From positions 1,488,001 to 1,552,000 of the forward strand of contig NZ_WKJO01000001.1 of assembly GCF_009674605.1 (NCBI RefSeq): a DNA stretch of 64,000 nucleotides. Direction: 5' to 3'. A program made the translations under genes and the position numbers. Positions 52,771 to 61,634 of the stretch are shown piece after piece (the first letter of the stretch is position 1; every line of letters begins with the position of its first letter). The DNA is from Haloferax litoreum. Its GTDB lineage: Archaea > Halobacteriota > Halobacteria > Halobacteriales > Haloferacaceae. A model generated the notes under the pieces. That model was given only the letters and a program-made list of their open reading frames with translations, ran no database searches and was not told the origin of the DNA.

Positions 52771-53199
52771 TCAGGCGTCCTCGACGGCGTCTACCTCTGC
52801 CATCGACGGGTCGAACCACGTTCCCTGCGCATCGCGCCGTCCGAGACTGCCGAGCGCTCCCGACGCGACGTTCGGCAACGAGAGTGCCAGCATAATCGCC
52901 GTCGTGAGTTCGCCGGGTGACTCGAACATGGGGATGAGGTACTGGAACGGAAAGAGAATCGGCGTCCGGTTGAGGAACGTGAGGAGAATCGCGACGGGCA
53001 TCAGGACACACCCCCAGACGACACCGGTCATCAACCCGTGCCAGCCTCCGTCGGCGGGGTCGGTGCCGACTGTATAGCCCGCGAGGGCGCTTCCGGTGAC
53101 GCCGCCGACGAGGGTGAACTGCCCCGTCATGAAGAAGACGAGTGCCTCGGTACACGCGGCGAGGCACACCCCCACGACCACCGGACGCCACTCCGTCAT
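52771..53199 (-). CDS. DUF5518-type membrane protein
   Basis: A 142-residue protein with four hydrophobic segments and glycine-rich turns (GQFTLVGGVTGSALAGYTVG). This matches the haloarchaeal DUF5518 pattern of a four-helix membrane protein with an acidic tail. The start MTEWRPVVVG at 53199 was preferred to MALPP six codons upstream. The function is unknown. Confidence 0.75.
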   Translation of the reverse strand: MTEWRPVVVGVCLAACTEALVFFMTGQFTLVGGVTGSALAGYTVGTDPADGGWHGLMTGVVWGCVLMPVAILLTFLNRTPILFPFQYLIPMFESPGELTTAIMLALSLPNVASGALGSLGRRDAQGTWFDPSMAEVDAVEDA

Positions 53200-53256
53200 G
53201 GCCGGAGGTAACGCCACGGGGGCGCATAAAATTACGCGCCCGATTCTCAGCTTTGA

Positions 53257-54933
53257 TTACTCTTCGCGGCGCTGCCGAAGGTTCTGCCTCGTGAACTGTG
53301 GCGTCGCCCGGATACCTTTTCGACTCCGGAACGACCGCCACAGGAGGACGGCGACGAACGCCGTCGGGACGCCCGCCGCGCCGACGGCGAGGAGGTTCTG
53401 TGGGTCTAACGCGTAGACGATGACCGTCGAGACGAACCCGAACGAGAGGAAGATGCCGTAGATGAGTCGCTTCGCCAGTTTGTCGAGGACGCCTTTGTTG
53501 TCTTCGAGACGGACGTTGACCGTCAGGTTGTCGCGGTCCGCCCTGTCGAGGACGCGTTCGAGTTTCGGTGGGACGCGGAACAGCGATTGGGCGGTCTTCT
53601 GTGCCTGTTGGCCGACACCCTTGGCGACTTTCTCGATGCTCTCTTCGCGGTACCCCTGTTCGGTGAGGTAGTCGGTCGCCACCGCGATGAAGTCGAAGTC
53701 CGGGTCGAGGGTGACGCAGACGCCTTCGACCACACCCGCGACACGGAGGACCAACGCGAGGTTGCGCGGCAGTCGGAGGGGGAACTCGTAGATGGTCGAT
53801 TCGACCTGTTCGAGAATCTGGTTGACGCGGTACTGTTCGATGTCGTCGCCGCGCGCGTCGGCGATGGCGAGTTCCATCACGTCGCCCATCACCTGTCTAT
53901 CGACGTTGGGGCTGAGCGTCCCCATCTCGATGAGTGTGTCGAGGATACCGTCGACGTCCTGGTTGGCGACGGCGATGTAGAACTCCACAATCTTCTCTTG
54001 GATGAACGGGTCCACCTCGCCGTGCATCCCGAAGTCGTAGAAGATTATCTTCCCGTCGTCGGTCACCGAGAGGTTTCCGGGGTGCGGGTCGGCGTGGAAG
54101 ACGCCGTCTTGGACTATCATCTGCAGGTAGGTTCGCTGCAAGTTCGTCGCCAGTTCGGTTCGGTCGATACCGAGTTCGTCGAGGGCGGCGACGTTGTTTA
54201 TCTTCGTCCCCGGGAGGTACTCCATCGTCAGCACTCGGTCGTCGGAGCGTTCTTCGATGGGTTCGGGGATGACGAGTGTGTCGTCGTCTGCGAAGTTCTC
54301 CTGAATCTGCCGGAGGGTCCTCGCTTCCTCGTCGTAGTCCATCTCCTCGCGGATGGTCTTGGCGAACTCGTCGGCGAGGTTCTCCAACGAGAAGGCGCGT
54401 CCCTGTCCGATGAACCGCATGAGGATGGGAAGCGACCAACGAACAACTCGCAGGTCGGCCTCGACGAGGGCTTCGATACCGGGGCGACGAACCTTGACGG
54501 CGACTTTCTCGCCTTCGTACTCCGCGACGTACACCTGCCCGAGACTCGCGCCGCTAATCGGGTCGGTGTCGAACGAGTCGAACGCCTCGTCGACCGGGCC
54601 GAGTTCCTCTTCGATGACCGCCTTCGACTCGGCCCACGGTGCAGGTGGGACGTTGTCTTGCAACTGGCCGAGTACGTCGATGTACTCGGGTGGGAGGATG
54701 TCGGGGCGTGTCGACAGCAGTTGCCCGAGTTTGATGAACGTCGGTCCGAGGGTAAGTAGTGACTCTAAGAGGACTTCGGCGCGTTCGACACGCATCTCTG
54801 AGGAGACGGTGCGTCCACGGCCGAAGAACAGGTACTTCCGCTTGTCACGGGTGTACGCGACGATGAGCGGGAAGAACTGATAGACGACGACGAGGAACCG
54901 CCAGTAGGCGCGGAAATTGACCAGCGTGACCAC
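53257..54933 (-). CDS. ABC1/UbiB-family atypical kinase
   Basis: A 558-residue protein of the ABC1/UbiB/AarF kinase-like family. The KxGQ motif is in FIKLGQLLSTRPDIL, the Ala-rich nucleotide loop in GASLGQVYVAEYEGEKVAVKVRRPG, the HxDxHPxN motif in VFHADPHPGNLSV, and FYDFG follows as the DFG element. Two hydrophobic helices near the C-terminus anchor it to the membrane. Family members support quinone or lipid metabolism and have ATPase activity. A role in menaquinone metabolism is inferred. Confidence 0.9.
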   Translation of the reverse strand: MVTLVNFRAYWRFLVVVYQFFPLIVAYTRDKRKYLFFGRGRTVSSEMRVERAEVLLESLLTLGPTFIKLGQLLSTRPDILPPEYIDVLGQLQDNVPPAPWAESKAVIEEELGPVDEAFDSFDTDPISGASLGQVYVAEYEGEKVAVKVRRPGIEALVEADLRVVRWSLPILMRFIGQGRAFSLENLADEFAKTIREEMDYDEEARTLRQIQENFADDDTLVIPEPIEERSDDRVLTMEYLPGTKINNVAALDELGIDRTELATNLQRTYLQMIVQDGVFHADPHPGNLSVTDDGKIIFYDFGMHGEVDPFIQEKIVEFYIAVANQDVDGILDTLIEMGTLSPNVDRQVMGDVMELAIADARGDDIEQYRVNQILEQVESTIYEFPLRLPRNLALVLRVAGVVEGVCVTLDPDFDFIAVATDYLTEQGYREESIEKVAKGVGQQAQKTAQSLFRVPPKLERVLDRADRDNLTVNVRLEDNKGVLDKLAKRLIYGIFLSFGFVSTVIVYALDPQNLLAVGAAGVPTAFVAVLLWRSFRSRKGIRATPQFTRQNLRQRREE

Positions 54934-54942
54934 CTCGCCCCG

Positions 54943-55350
54943 TCAGGCGTCGCCGTCGCCAGAATTCTTCTGACCGGCCGACGAGGCTTCCTCGTCACCT
55001 GAGGTGATGGGGATGGTCCGCTCCGGGGCGGCCTCACGTTTGGGGAGGCGGATTTCGAGAACCCCACGTTCCATCGACGCCTCGGCGTCGTCGGCGACGG
55101 CATCCGGGGGGAGGGGGAGTTCGGCGTCGAGAAACAGCGGACGCTCTTCGCGGACGTAGTCGAACTCCGGGGGGAGTTGCTTGTCACGCCGCGCCTCGAC
55201 GAGCAACCGCCCTCTCTCGACTTTGAGGTCGGCAGTCTCAGCGGTCACGCCCGGAAGGTCGAGGACCAACAGGTACGACGTCTCGGACTCCAACAGGTCG
55301 GCGAACACCGCGTCCGGCAGTTCGGACAGCGCGTCGCGCAATGTTGACAT
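54943..55350 (-). CDS. Hsp20/alpha-crystallin-like chaperone
   Basis: A 135-residue protein. It has an alpha-crystallin core of beta strands (YLLVLDLPGVTAETADLKVERGRLLVEARR), a short loop and the C-terminal strand with GVLEIRLPKRE. The tail is acidic and polar. It would be an ATP-independent holdase. The stop lies nine bases upstream of the UbiB-like gene's start on the same strand, so they may share a transcript. Confidence 0.85.
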   Translation of the reverse strand: MSTLRDALSELPDAVFADLLESETSYLLVLDLPGVTAETADLKVERGRLLVEARRDKQLPPEFDYVREERPLFLDAELPLPPDAVADDAEASMERGVLEIRLPKREAAPERTIPITSGDEEASSAGQKNSGDGDA

Positions 55351-55506
55351 GAACGACCATAGGGAGGCGGTGTCGAAAAAGCCGGCGGTAGTTCACCGTG
55401 TGTATACGCGTGTGAGTCGGCAATTTCGGCCGGCACCGAGGGGTCGTTCGAGACCGGCCGGTGCCGTGAGGCCGACGCTTTTTGCCCCCGGCACCGAAGG
55501 ACGGCC

Positions 55507-56727
55507 ATGAACCACCACGACCGACGCACGGCCGGGTTCAAGGAACGAACTCGGCTTGCGGACGCCCGCGAGACACTCCTCGCGGCGGTCACGCCGCACG
55601 AACGGACCGAACGACTTCCGCTCGGCGAGGCCGATGGTCGAGCACTCGCAGACCCGGCCGTCGCGCCCGCGGACGTTCCGGGCTACGACCGCGCCGCGAT
55701 GGACGGATTCGCCGTCCGCGCTAGCGACACCTTCGGTGCCAGCGGTCGGTCCCCGAACGTCCTCCGGGTCGCCGACGAGTCAGTCGCACCGGGTGAGGCA
55801 GTCCGCGTCCACACGGGGAGTGACCTCCCGGACGGTGCTGACGCCGTGGTGATGGTCGAAGACACCGAGCGATTCGACGACGAACTCGAAGTGTTCGACG
55901 CCCTCGCGGAGGGGGAGAACGTCGGCGAACGCGGCGAAGACGTTCGCGAAGGTGACGCACTCTTCGACGTTGGACACGAACTTCGTCCCTCGGACCTCGG
56001 CCTCCTCCGCTCTGTCGGCATCGAGGAGGTGACCGTCTTCGAGCGTCCGCGTGTCGCCATCGTCCCGACCGGCGAGGAACTCGTCGAGTCCGACCCCGGC
56101 CCCGGCGAAGTCATCGAGACGAACGGATTGACCGTCTCGCGTCTGGTCGAGCGTTGGGGCGGCGACGCGACGTATCGAGACATCGTCGTCGACGACGCCG
56201 ACTTGCTCCGCGAAGCGGTCGAATTTGACCTCGACCACGACGTCATCGTCACCACCGGCGGGTCGTCCGTCGGTGAGCGTGACCTCATCCCCGAAGTCGT
56301 CTCCGAGATGGGCGAGATACTGGTCCACGGCGTTGCGCTCAAACCCGGCCATCCCGTCGCCCTCGGCGTGGTCCAAGACACCCCCGTCGTGATGCTCCCC
56401 GGCTATCCGGTCGCCTGCGTCGTCAACGCCTTCCAGTTCCTCCGCCCGGCGCTCAAGGCCGTCGGGTCGCTTCCGATGCGACCCTTCCCGACTGTCGAAG
56501 CGACGCTGACCCGGAAGATTCCCAGTTCGCCCGGTACCCGAACGTTCGCCCGCGTCCGCCTCGACGAGTCGGGCGACGAACCCACCGCCGAACCGACCAG
56601 AACGAGTGGGTCCGGTATCCTCTCCAGTGTCGCCCTCGCGGACGGGTGGGTCGAAGTCCCGGAGAAGAAAGAGGGGTACGAGGAAGGCGAAACCGTATCT
56701 GTCGCGGGATGGGAGTGGTCCGCATGA
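55507..56727 (+). CDS. moeA: Molybdopterin molybdenumtransferase MoeA
   Basis: A 406-residue MoeA. It has PGYDRAAMDGFAVRA in domain 1, the catalytic domain with TTGGSSVGERDLIPEV (the GGxSxGxxD motif), and LPGYPVACVVNAF near the C-terminal domain. It inserts molybdate (or tungstate) into adenylated molybdopterin. Its stop overlaps the next moeA's start by four bases (ATGA), so the two are translationally coupled. Two MoeA paralogues in tandem may separate metal or cofactor specificity. Confidence 0.92.
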   Translation: MNHHDRRTAGFKERTRLADARETLLAAVTPHERTERLPLGEADGRALADPAVAPADVPGYDRAAMDGFAVRASDTFGASGRSPNVLRVADESVAPGEAVRVHTGSDLPDGADAVVMVEDTERFDDELEVFDALAEGENVGERGEDVREGDALFDVGHELRPSDLGLLRSVGIEEVTVFERPRVAIVPTGEELVESDPGPGEVIETNGLTVSRLVERWGGDATYRDIVVDDADLLREAVEFDLDHDVIVTTGGSSVGERDLIPEVVSEMGEILVHGVALKPGHPVALGVVQDTPVVMLPGYPVACVVNAFQFLRPALKAVGSLPMRPFPTVEATLTRKIPSSPGTRTFARVRLDESGDEPTAEPTRTSGSGILSSVALADGWVEVPEKKEGYEEGETVSVAGWEWSA

Positions 56728-58607
56728 GAAAGCAGTTCCGTGACCTCGCGTCCCCCGAAGCGGCCCGTGAGACCATCGCGTCGCTCGAACTGACGCCCGA
56801 CACGGAGATGGTCGCGCTCTCGGACGCCCGAGGCCGAATCCTCGCCGAGCGAATCGACGCCGAGATGGACGTTCCCGGATTCGACCGTGCGAGCATGGAC
56901 GGCTATGCGGTCCGCGCCCGCGACACCTTCGGCGCGGACGAGGCCGACCCTCTCGAACTCGAACTCGTCGGGGAAGTCCACGCAGGAACCGAACCCGACG
57001 TGGAAGTCGAACCCGGAACCGCCGCCGAGATTTCGACGGGGGCGGTCATGCCACCCGGTGCGAACGCCGTCGTCATCGTCGAACGAACTGAGGAACGCGA
57101 CGGGAACCTCGTCGTCTACAAGGCCGTCGCACCGGGCGACAGCGTGATGCCCGCCGGGACGGACATCGCGGCGGGCGCACGCGCCCTCGGACCCGGCACT
57201 CGCATCACGCCGCGGGAGATTGGCCTCCTCTCGGCGCTCGGACTCGACGAAGTCCCCGTCCGCGGCGCTCCCGTCGTCGGTATCGTCTCGACTGGTGACG
57301 AACTCGTCCGCCCCGGCGAGGACCTTCGTCCCGAGGCGGGCCAAATCTACGACGTGAACTCGTACACCATCGCCGCTGGCGTCGAAGAGGCGGGTGGCGT
57401 CCCCAAACTCTACCCACACGCCGGCGACGACTACGACGAGATGGAGCGACTGCTCCACGAGGCAGCAGCGGAGTGTGACCTCGTCCTCTCTTCGGGGTCC
57501 ACCTCGGCGAGCGCCGTCGACGTCATCTACCAAGTCGTCGAAGAACGCGGTGAACTGCTCCTCCACGGCGTCGCGGTCAAGCCGGGGAAACCGATGCTGG
57601 TCGGCACGCTTGGCGAGAGAAGCGCCTACATCGGCCTGCCGGGGTATCCAGTCTCGGCGCTCACCATCTTCCGAACCTTCGTCGCGCCGGCCATCCGCGA
57701 CGCCGCCGGCCTCCCCGAACCACAGACGGCGACCATCGAGGGTTCGATGGCCGTCCGCGAGCGATACGCCGAGGGTCGGACGCGACTCATGCCAGTCGGT
57801 CTGGTGACTGACGGGTCGGGTGAGACGCTGGTCTACCCGGTGGACAAAGGGTCCGGTGCGACGACGAGTCTGGTCGAAGCGGACGGCGTGGTCGAAGTTC
57901 ACGCCGACGTGGAGTACCTCGCCGAAGGTGAGACGGTCACGGTCACACTCTTCTCACCCGACGTTCGACCGCCGGAACTGCTCGGTGTCGGCGAGGACGA
58001 CCCGGCACTGTCGCGACTGCTCGACCACGCTCCGTCGCCGCGATATCTCGCCGTCGGGTCGCGAGAAGGACTCCGGAGACTTCGTGACGGCGTCCCGGAC
58101 GTTGCCGTCGTCGCGGGCGACTCGCGAAGCGACGTAGACGCCGTCGAACTCGGGTCGTGGACCCGCGAGTGGGGACTCGTCGTCCCCGCCGACAACCCTG
58201 CCGACGTGGCGGGCCTCGGCGACTTGGTCGACTCGGACCTTCGGTTCGTCAATCGTGATACGAACTCGGGACTCCGAACCGAACTCGGAACCGCCGTCGC
58301 CGCCCTCGCGGAGGAACGCGGGGAGACACGACACGAACTCGTCGAGGGAATCGTCGGGTTCGACAGTGGGCTGAAAGCGTTCGAGAGTCCCGCACGCGCC
58401 GTCCTCTCCGGGCGGGCGGACGTCGGTCTCGGCCTCCGGGAGACGGCCGACGCACTCGGTCTCGGATTCGTGACACTCGGCGAACAACCGGTTCGTGTCG
58501 TCGCCAACCCGGACCGAACGGAAAAACAGAGCGTGCGCCGTCTCCGCGAGTTACTCGCAGACAGTGACGACGTGTTCGAATCGCTCAGCGGGTACGAGAG
58601 CGAGTAA
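56724..58607 (+). CDS. moeA: MoeA with C-terminal periplasmic-binding-protein-like domain
   Basis: A 627-residue fusion. Residues about 1-400 are MoeA: PGFDRASMDGYAVRARD, VLSSGSTSASAVDVI and GLPGYPVSALTIF. Residues about 430-625 resemble a periplasmic solute-binding fold (YLAVGSREGLRRL, RFVNRDTNSGLRTELG, RADVGLGLRETADALG), as in the MoeA fusions with a binding-protein domain known in archaea. The extra domain may bind molybdate or tungstate. The start is the ATG at 56724. Confidence 0.92.
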   Translation: MRKQFRDLASPEAARETIASLELTPDTEMVALSDARGRILAERIDAEMDVPGFDRASMDGYAVRARDTFGADEADPLELELVGEVHAGTEPDVEVEPGTAAEISTGAVMPPGANAVVIVERTEERDGNLVVYKAVAPGDSVMPAGTDIAAGARALGPGTRITPREIGLLSALGLDEVPVRGAPVVGIVSTGDELVRPGEDLRPEAGQIYDVNSYTIAAGVEEAGGVPKLYPHAGDDYDEMERLLHEAAAECDLVLSSGSTSASAVDVIYQVVEERGELLLHGVAVKPGKPMLVGTLGERSAYIGLPGYPVSALTIFRTFVAPAIRDAAGLPEPQTATIEGSMAVRERYAEGRTRLMPVGLVTDGSGETLVYPVDKGSGATTSLVEADGVVEVHADVEYLAEGETVTVTLFSPDVRPPELLGVGEDDPALSRLLDHAPSPRYLAVGSREGLRRLRDGVPDVAVVAGDSRSDVDAVELGSWTREWGLVVPADNPADVAGLGDLVDSDLRFVNRDTNSGLRTELGTAVAALAEERGETRHELVEGIVGFDSGLKAFESPARAVLSGRADVGLGLRETADALGLGFVTLGEQPVRVVANPDRTEKQSVRRLRELLADSDDVFESLSGYESE

Positions 58608-58666
58608 ACACACCGCTCGAACGGTTAGACACTATCGTCTCAGAGAACTATAAGATACGTAGAATG

Positions 58667-58675
58667 TTTTTATCC
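58667..58675 (+). promoter_or_regulatory. TATA-like box of the response-regulator gene
   Basis: TTTTTATCC, centred about 26 bases before the ATG at 58697. The spacing implies a leaderless transcript. It is the only AT-rich hexamer in this short gap. Confidence 0.5.
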
Positions 58676-58696
58676 TCGTAGTGAGTACGACCGGGT

Positions 58697-59443
58697 ATGT
58701 GTAGCTCCCGGACGGTCCTCCACGTCGACGACGATGCCGATATGCTCGCGCTCTCAGAGGCGACGTTTCGGCAACTCGACGCTGTCTCTCTTCTCACCGC
58801 AGCAACAGCCACTGAAGCCCTCCAGGTCCTCTCGTCACACCCAGTGGACTGCGTCGTGAGTGACTCGCTGGTGCTCCCTGACGGCGTCCCACTCGTGGAA
58901 GCACTTCGGCAGCAGGACGAGGAGGTTCCCATCGTTCTGTTCACCGCGAAAGAGTGGTCTGAAGTCGCCGGCACCGCGTCCAACGCGGAGGTGTCCGAGT
59001 ACGTCCAGAAGGCCGGCCCGGACGACTTTGCGGCGGTCCTTCGACACGTGGACGAACTCGTGTACGGTACCGGTGTTGAGAAGTCACTCACGGGTGGTAT
59101 CTCGGCGATAGCCGAAGCACTCGCAGACCACGAGAGCGCCACCTCCGAGGCGACGCTTCGCCTCGACCAGGACTGGGAACTCATCGGTCAGTGGCTTGGT
59201 GAGGAAGAACTGGGTATCGTCGTCGTCGAGTCCATCGAGTCGCACGCTGGGCTTCCGGCTATCGAACATCCACTCTACGAATCTATCGACGCCGACGCAC
59301 TCGAAGCGTTACTCCGGCCGGTCCTCGAAGACGAAGAACGACCCGGTATCGAGGTTCGGTTCCCGTACGGCGACTACCAACTCGCCATCACGAGTTCGGG
59401 CGACATCTTCGTTCGGCAGGCGCCCGACGAGACGCTCTACTGA
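58697..59443 (+). CDS. Receiver-domain response regulator with HalOD1 output
   Basis: A 248-residue protein. The N-terminal receiver (VLHVDDDADMLALSEATF, with the phospho-acceptor Asp near residue 55 in CVVSDSLVLPDG, and LFTAKEW) is followed by a C-terminal HalOD1-type output (VVVESIESHAGLPAIEHPLYESIDADALEAL... VRFPYGDYQLAITSSGDIFV). HalOD1 is a haloarchaeal output domain of unknown mechanism. No histidine kinase is adjacent, so it is an orphan regulator. Confidence 0.85.
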   Translation: MCSSRTVLHVDDDADMLALSEATFRQLDAVSLLTAATATEALQVLSSHPVDCVVSDSLVLPDGVPLVEALRQQDEEVPIVLFTAKEWSEVAGTASNAEVSEYVQKAGPDDFAAVLRHVDELVYGTGVEKSLTGGISAIAEALADHESATSEATLRLDQDWELIGQWLGEEELGIVVVESIESHAGLPAIEHPLYESIDADALEALLRPVLEDEERPGIEVRFPYGDYQLAITSSGDIFVRQAPDETLY

Positions 59444-59512
59444 ATATACGATTTCTCTTCTACTGCCGTTCGACGAGTTCGGAGATTCTCGGTCTCACCG
59501 GGTTTCGAGCCG

Positions 59513-60181
59513 TCACGCCGACCGGAGGAGTTCGTCGAACGTCTGGACGCGATACTCACCGAGGACACATCGCCCACGGTGTTCGGGGCCGTGTCGTTCG
59601 ACGTGGATGCCGTCGAGGCCGGCGTTCCACGCCGCGCCGATGTCGCTCTCGCCGTCCCCGGCGAGGACACCGGACGTTCCGCCGTCAGTCAGGAGTTCGC
59701 CGCCGAGTCCGAGTTGCGAGATGGCGCGCTTGACCGGTGCGGAGTCGGGTTTCCACCCGGTCTCTTCGGTACAGCAGACGACGGTATCGAACCAGTCGCG
59801 GATGTCGAGGTGGTCCAACACGGGGTCGGTCAGGAATTGCTGACAGTGCGTGACGATACCGACCGGTCGGCCGGTGGCGTGGATGTCTTCGACCAGTCGG
59901 GCGGCGTCGTTGTGGAGGTACGTCGCCTCGGCACGCTTCGACGGGTCTTCTTCGCGGTGGAAGGCAGGCCAGAAGTCCTGAGGGTCGACACCCCACTCGC
60001 GAAGGGTCGGGTCGCGTGCGCCACCGAGCCCGTGCCAGATTGTCTCCGCCTCTCGGTCGGTAAACTCGCGACCTAACCGGTCGCCGACCCGGTCGAACAC
60101 GTCACGCGTGTACGACCACTCGGCATCGACGAGTGTTCCATCGAGGTCGAACAGCCAGAAGTCGTAGTTGTCGGCGACCAT
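59513..60181 (-). CDS. HAD-superfamily phosphatase
   Basis: A 222-residue HAD hydrolase. Motif I is FWLFDLDGTLVDAEWS (nucleophile Asp and DxD), motif II IVTHCQQF and motif IV SGVLAGDGESDIGAAWNAG. The cap is of the beta-phosphoglucomutase type. The start was placed at 60181 (MVADNYDFWLF); 60202 is an alternative. The substrate is unknown. It is convergent with the response regulator. Confidence 0.87.
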   Translation of the reverse strand: MVADNYDFWLFDLDGTLVDAEWSYTRDVFDRVGDRLGREFTDREAETIWHGLGGARDPTLREWGVDPQDFWPAFHREEDPSKRAEATYLHNDAARLVEDIHATGRPVGIVTHCQQFLTDPVLDHLDIRDWFDTVVCCTEETGWKPDSAPVKRAISQLGLGGELLTDGGTSGVLAGDGESDIGAAWNAGLDGIHVERHGPEHRGRCVLGEYRVQTFDELLRSA

Positions 60182-60298
60182 TCGGGCAACCAAGTAGGTC
60201 ATCTGGAGATAAAGGTCTTCTGCCGACGAGTATCGCCGGTCGTCGGCACCGTCTCGCCTGTCGTCGGCACCGTCTCACCGGTCCCCGTCGGGGAATAC

Positions 60299-60682
60299 TC
60301 AGTCCTCCCTGTCCGCCGATTCCACGTGAATCGCGCTCCCGAAGTACTTGTGAAGCACATCGCGGACCGATTCGGCGTTGAACTCGTCTAACTCGGCGGC
60401 GATAGCCTCCCGAAGGGCCGTCAAGTCCTCCTCGTCGGTTCGGAGTTCGGCGAACTCACAGGAGACGACCGGAACGTCTAGCCACGACTCCGCGAGTTGG
60501 CAGGCGTAGACTGGGTCGTTCACCTCGCCGCGCCAGAGTGCATCACGGAACAGCATCCACCCGGATTCACCGGGTTCTGGTGGGGTGACGCGGACGACTG
60601 TCTCGAACTCTCGGGGGTCGGTTCCGACGCCGGGGGCCGTATCCAGTCGAAAGCGCACCCGGAAGACGTATCTGAGCGGCAT
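60299..60682 (-). CDS. LWR-salt protein
   Basis: A 127-residue acidic protein with the LWR motif in FRDALWRGEVNDPVYAC, which gives this haloarchaeal family its name. It begins MPLRYVFRVRFRLDTAPG and carries an acidic helical C-terminus. The start is the ATG at 60680-60682, three bases after the pterin dehydratase's stop on the same strand, so the two are likely co-transcribed. The function is unknown. Confidence 0.8.
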   Translation of the reverse strand: MPLRYVFRVRFRLDTAPGVGTDPREFETVVRVTPPEPGESGWMLFRDALWRGEVNDPVYACQLAESWLDVPVVSCEFAELRTDEEDLTALREAIAAELDEFNAESVRDVLHKYFGSAIHVESADRED

Positions 60683-60685
60683 CCC

Positions 60686-60961
60686 TCACAACTCGGCGTC
60701 GAACAGGTCGGCGAGACGCAGGTCCTTCTCGGTGATGCCGCCTTCTTCGTGACTCGTGAGGCGGACTTCGACCTTCTTGTACCGGATGGTTATCTCGGGG
60801 TGGTGGAACTCCTCTTCGGCGACTTCGCCGATGCTCGCGGCGAACGCGACGCCGTCGAGGTAGTCGTCGAACTCGTAGACACGGACGATTTCGTCGCCGT
60901 CACGCTCCCACTCGTCGTTCAACCGTTCGTCGACGTCTGCTTCGGAGAGTACCTCGGCCAT
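60686..60961 (-). CDS. 4a-hydroxytetrahydrobiopterin dehydratase (PCD/DCoH)
   Basis: A 91-residue protein. It has the fold of pterin carbinolamine dehydratases, with the active-site segment EEEFHHPEITIRYKKVEVRLTSHEEGGIT, where the conserved His residues lie. It would regenerate oxidised pterin. The start MAEVLSEADV at 60961 was chosen over MFGMAEV three codons upstream. It is just before LWR-salt. Confidence 0.92.
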   Translation of the reverse strand: MAEVLSEADVDERLNDEWERDGDEIVRVYEFDDYLDGVAFAASIGEVAEEEFHHPEITIRYKKVEVRLTSHEEGGITEKDLRLADLFDAEL

Positions 60962-61003
60962 ACCAAACATGTCGTCCGGCGAACCGATAAGGATTCGCCC
61001 GGG

Positions 61004-61510
61004 TCACGGCGGCGGCGTGACGACACACCGTGGGCCAGTTAGTATCTGCGTCCCGCCACGCCCCCGACGAACCCGCCCACTCACCGACACGCGGTCACCT
61101 TCGTCGACGGCTATCTGAACGGTGGTTCGCCCACCGACCGCGGTTCGCTCTCCGCCCTCGCCGACGAGGACGCCGCTATCGGGCGGGACTCGAACTCGAA
61201 CGTCACCGGTTCCATCGTCCAAGACGAACGGCCGTGTCTCCCGTCCGCTGACTGGGCGGCCTTCGGCCTCGGTTTGGACCCACGTCCGGAGTGCTGGGCC
61301 GTCACCGGCGACTTCGGTGACGGTCCCGACGACAGTCGCCCGGTTTGCGCCGGCGAGGTCACAGACCCGTCGTCTCGGTGTCGCCTCGGCGAGGCGGCGG
61401 TCACGGGACGTGCGAAGTCGAACAACGAGTCGTCTGGTACGCGAGCGTACCCAGTGCGAGACAGCGTTGGAACTCCGCTGGACGGTCCACTGGTGGAGTG
61501 AGACAGTCAT
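61004..61510 (-). CDS. OB-like hypothetical protein
   Basis: A 168-residue protein. The N-terminal 60 residues are basic and poorly ordered. The rest reads as beta strands with ATVVGTVTEVAGDGPALRTWVQ, ETRPFVLDDGTGDVRVRVPP and GDRVSVSGRVRRGRGGTQIL, resembling an OB-fold or GIDE-type domain. The start MTVSLHQWTV at 61510 was preferred to a longer start at 61609. Its N-terminus is uncertain and the function is unknown. Confidence 0.55.
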   Translation of the reverse strand: MTVSLHQWTVQRSSNAVSHWVRSRTRRLVVRLRTSRDRRLAEATPRRRVCDLAGANRATVVGTVTEVAGDGPALRTWVQTEAEGRPVSGRETRPFVLDDGTGDVRVRVPPDSGVLVGEGGERTAVGGRTTVQIAVDEGDRVSVSGRVRRGRGGTQILTGPRCVVTPPP

Positions 61511-61634
61511 CGAAGCGACATGGCCTCGGCTTGGTACATGAACCTTCGCCGGAGAACGGGTCGAAACAGAACAGTCGTCGTCAGTCGCCGGGCACGGCCG
61601 TCGGTTCACCGAGGTCAGTCACCAGTCGTCGCGG

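Noticed and set aside
56403-57902. 499-residue minus-strand frame
   Set aside because: It is the antisense shadow of two moeA genes that have clear MoeA motifs.
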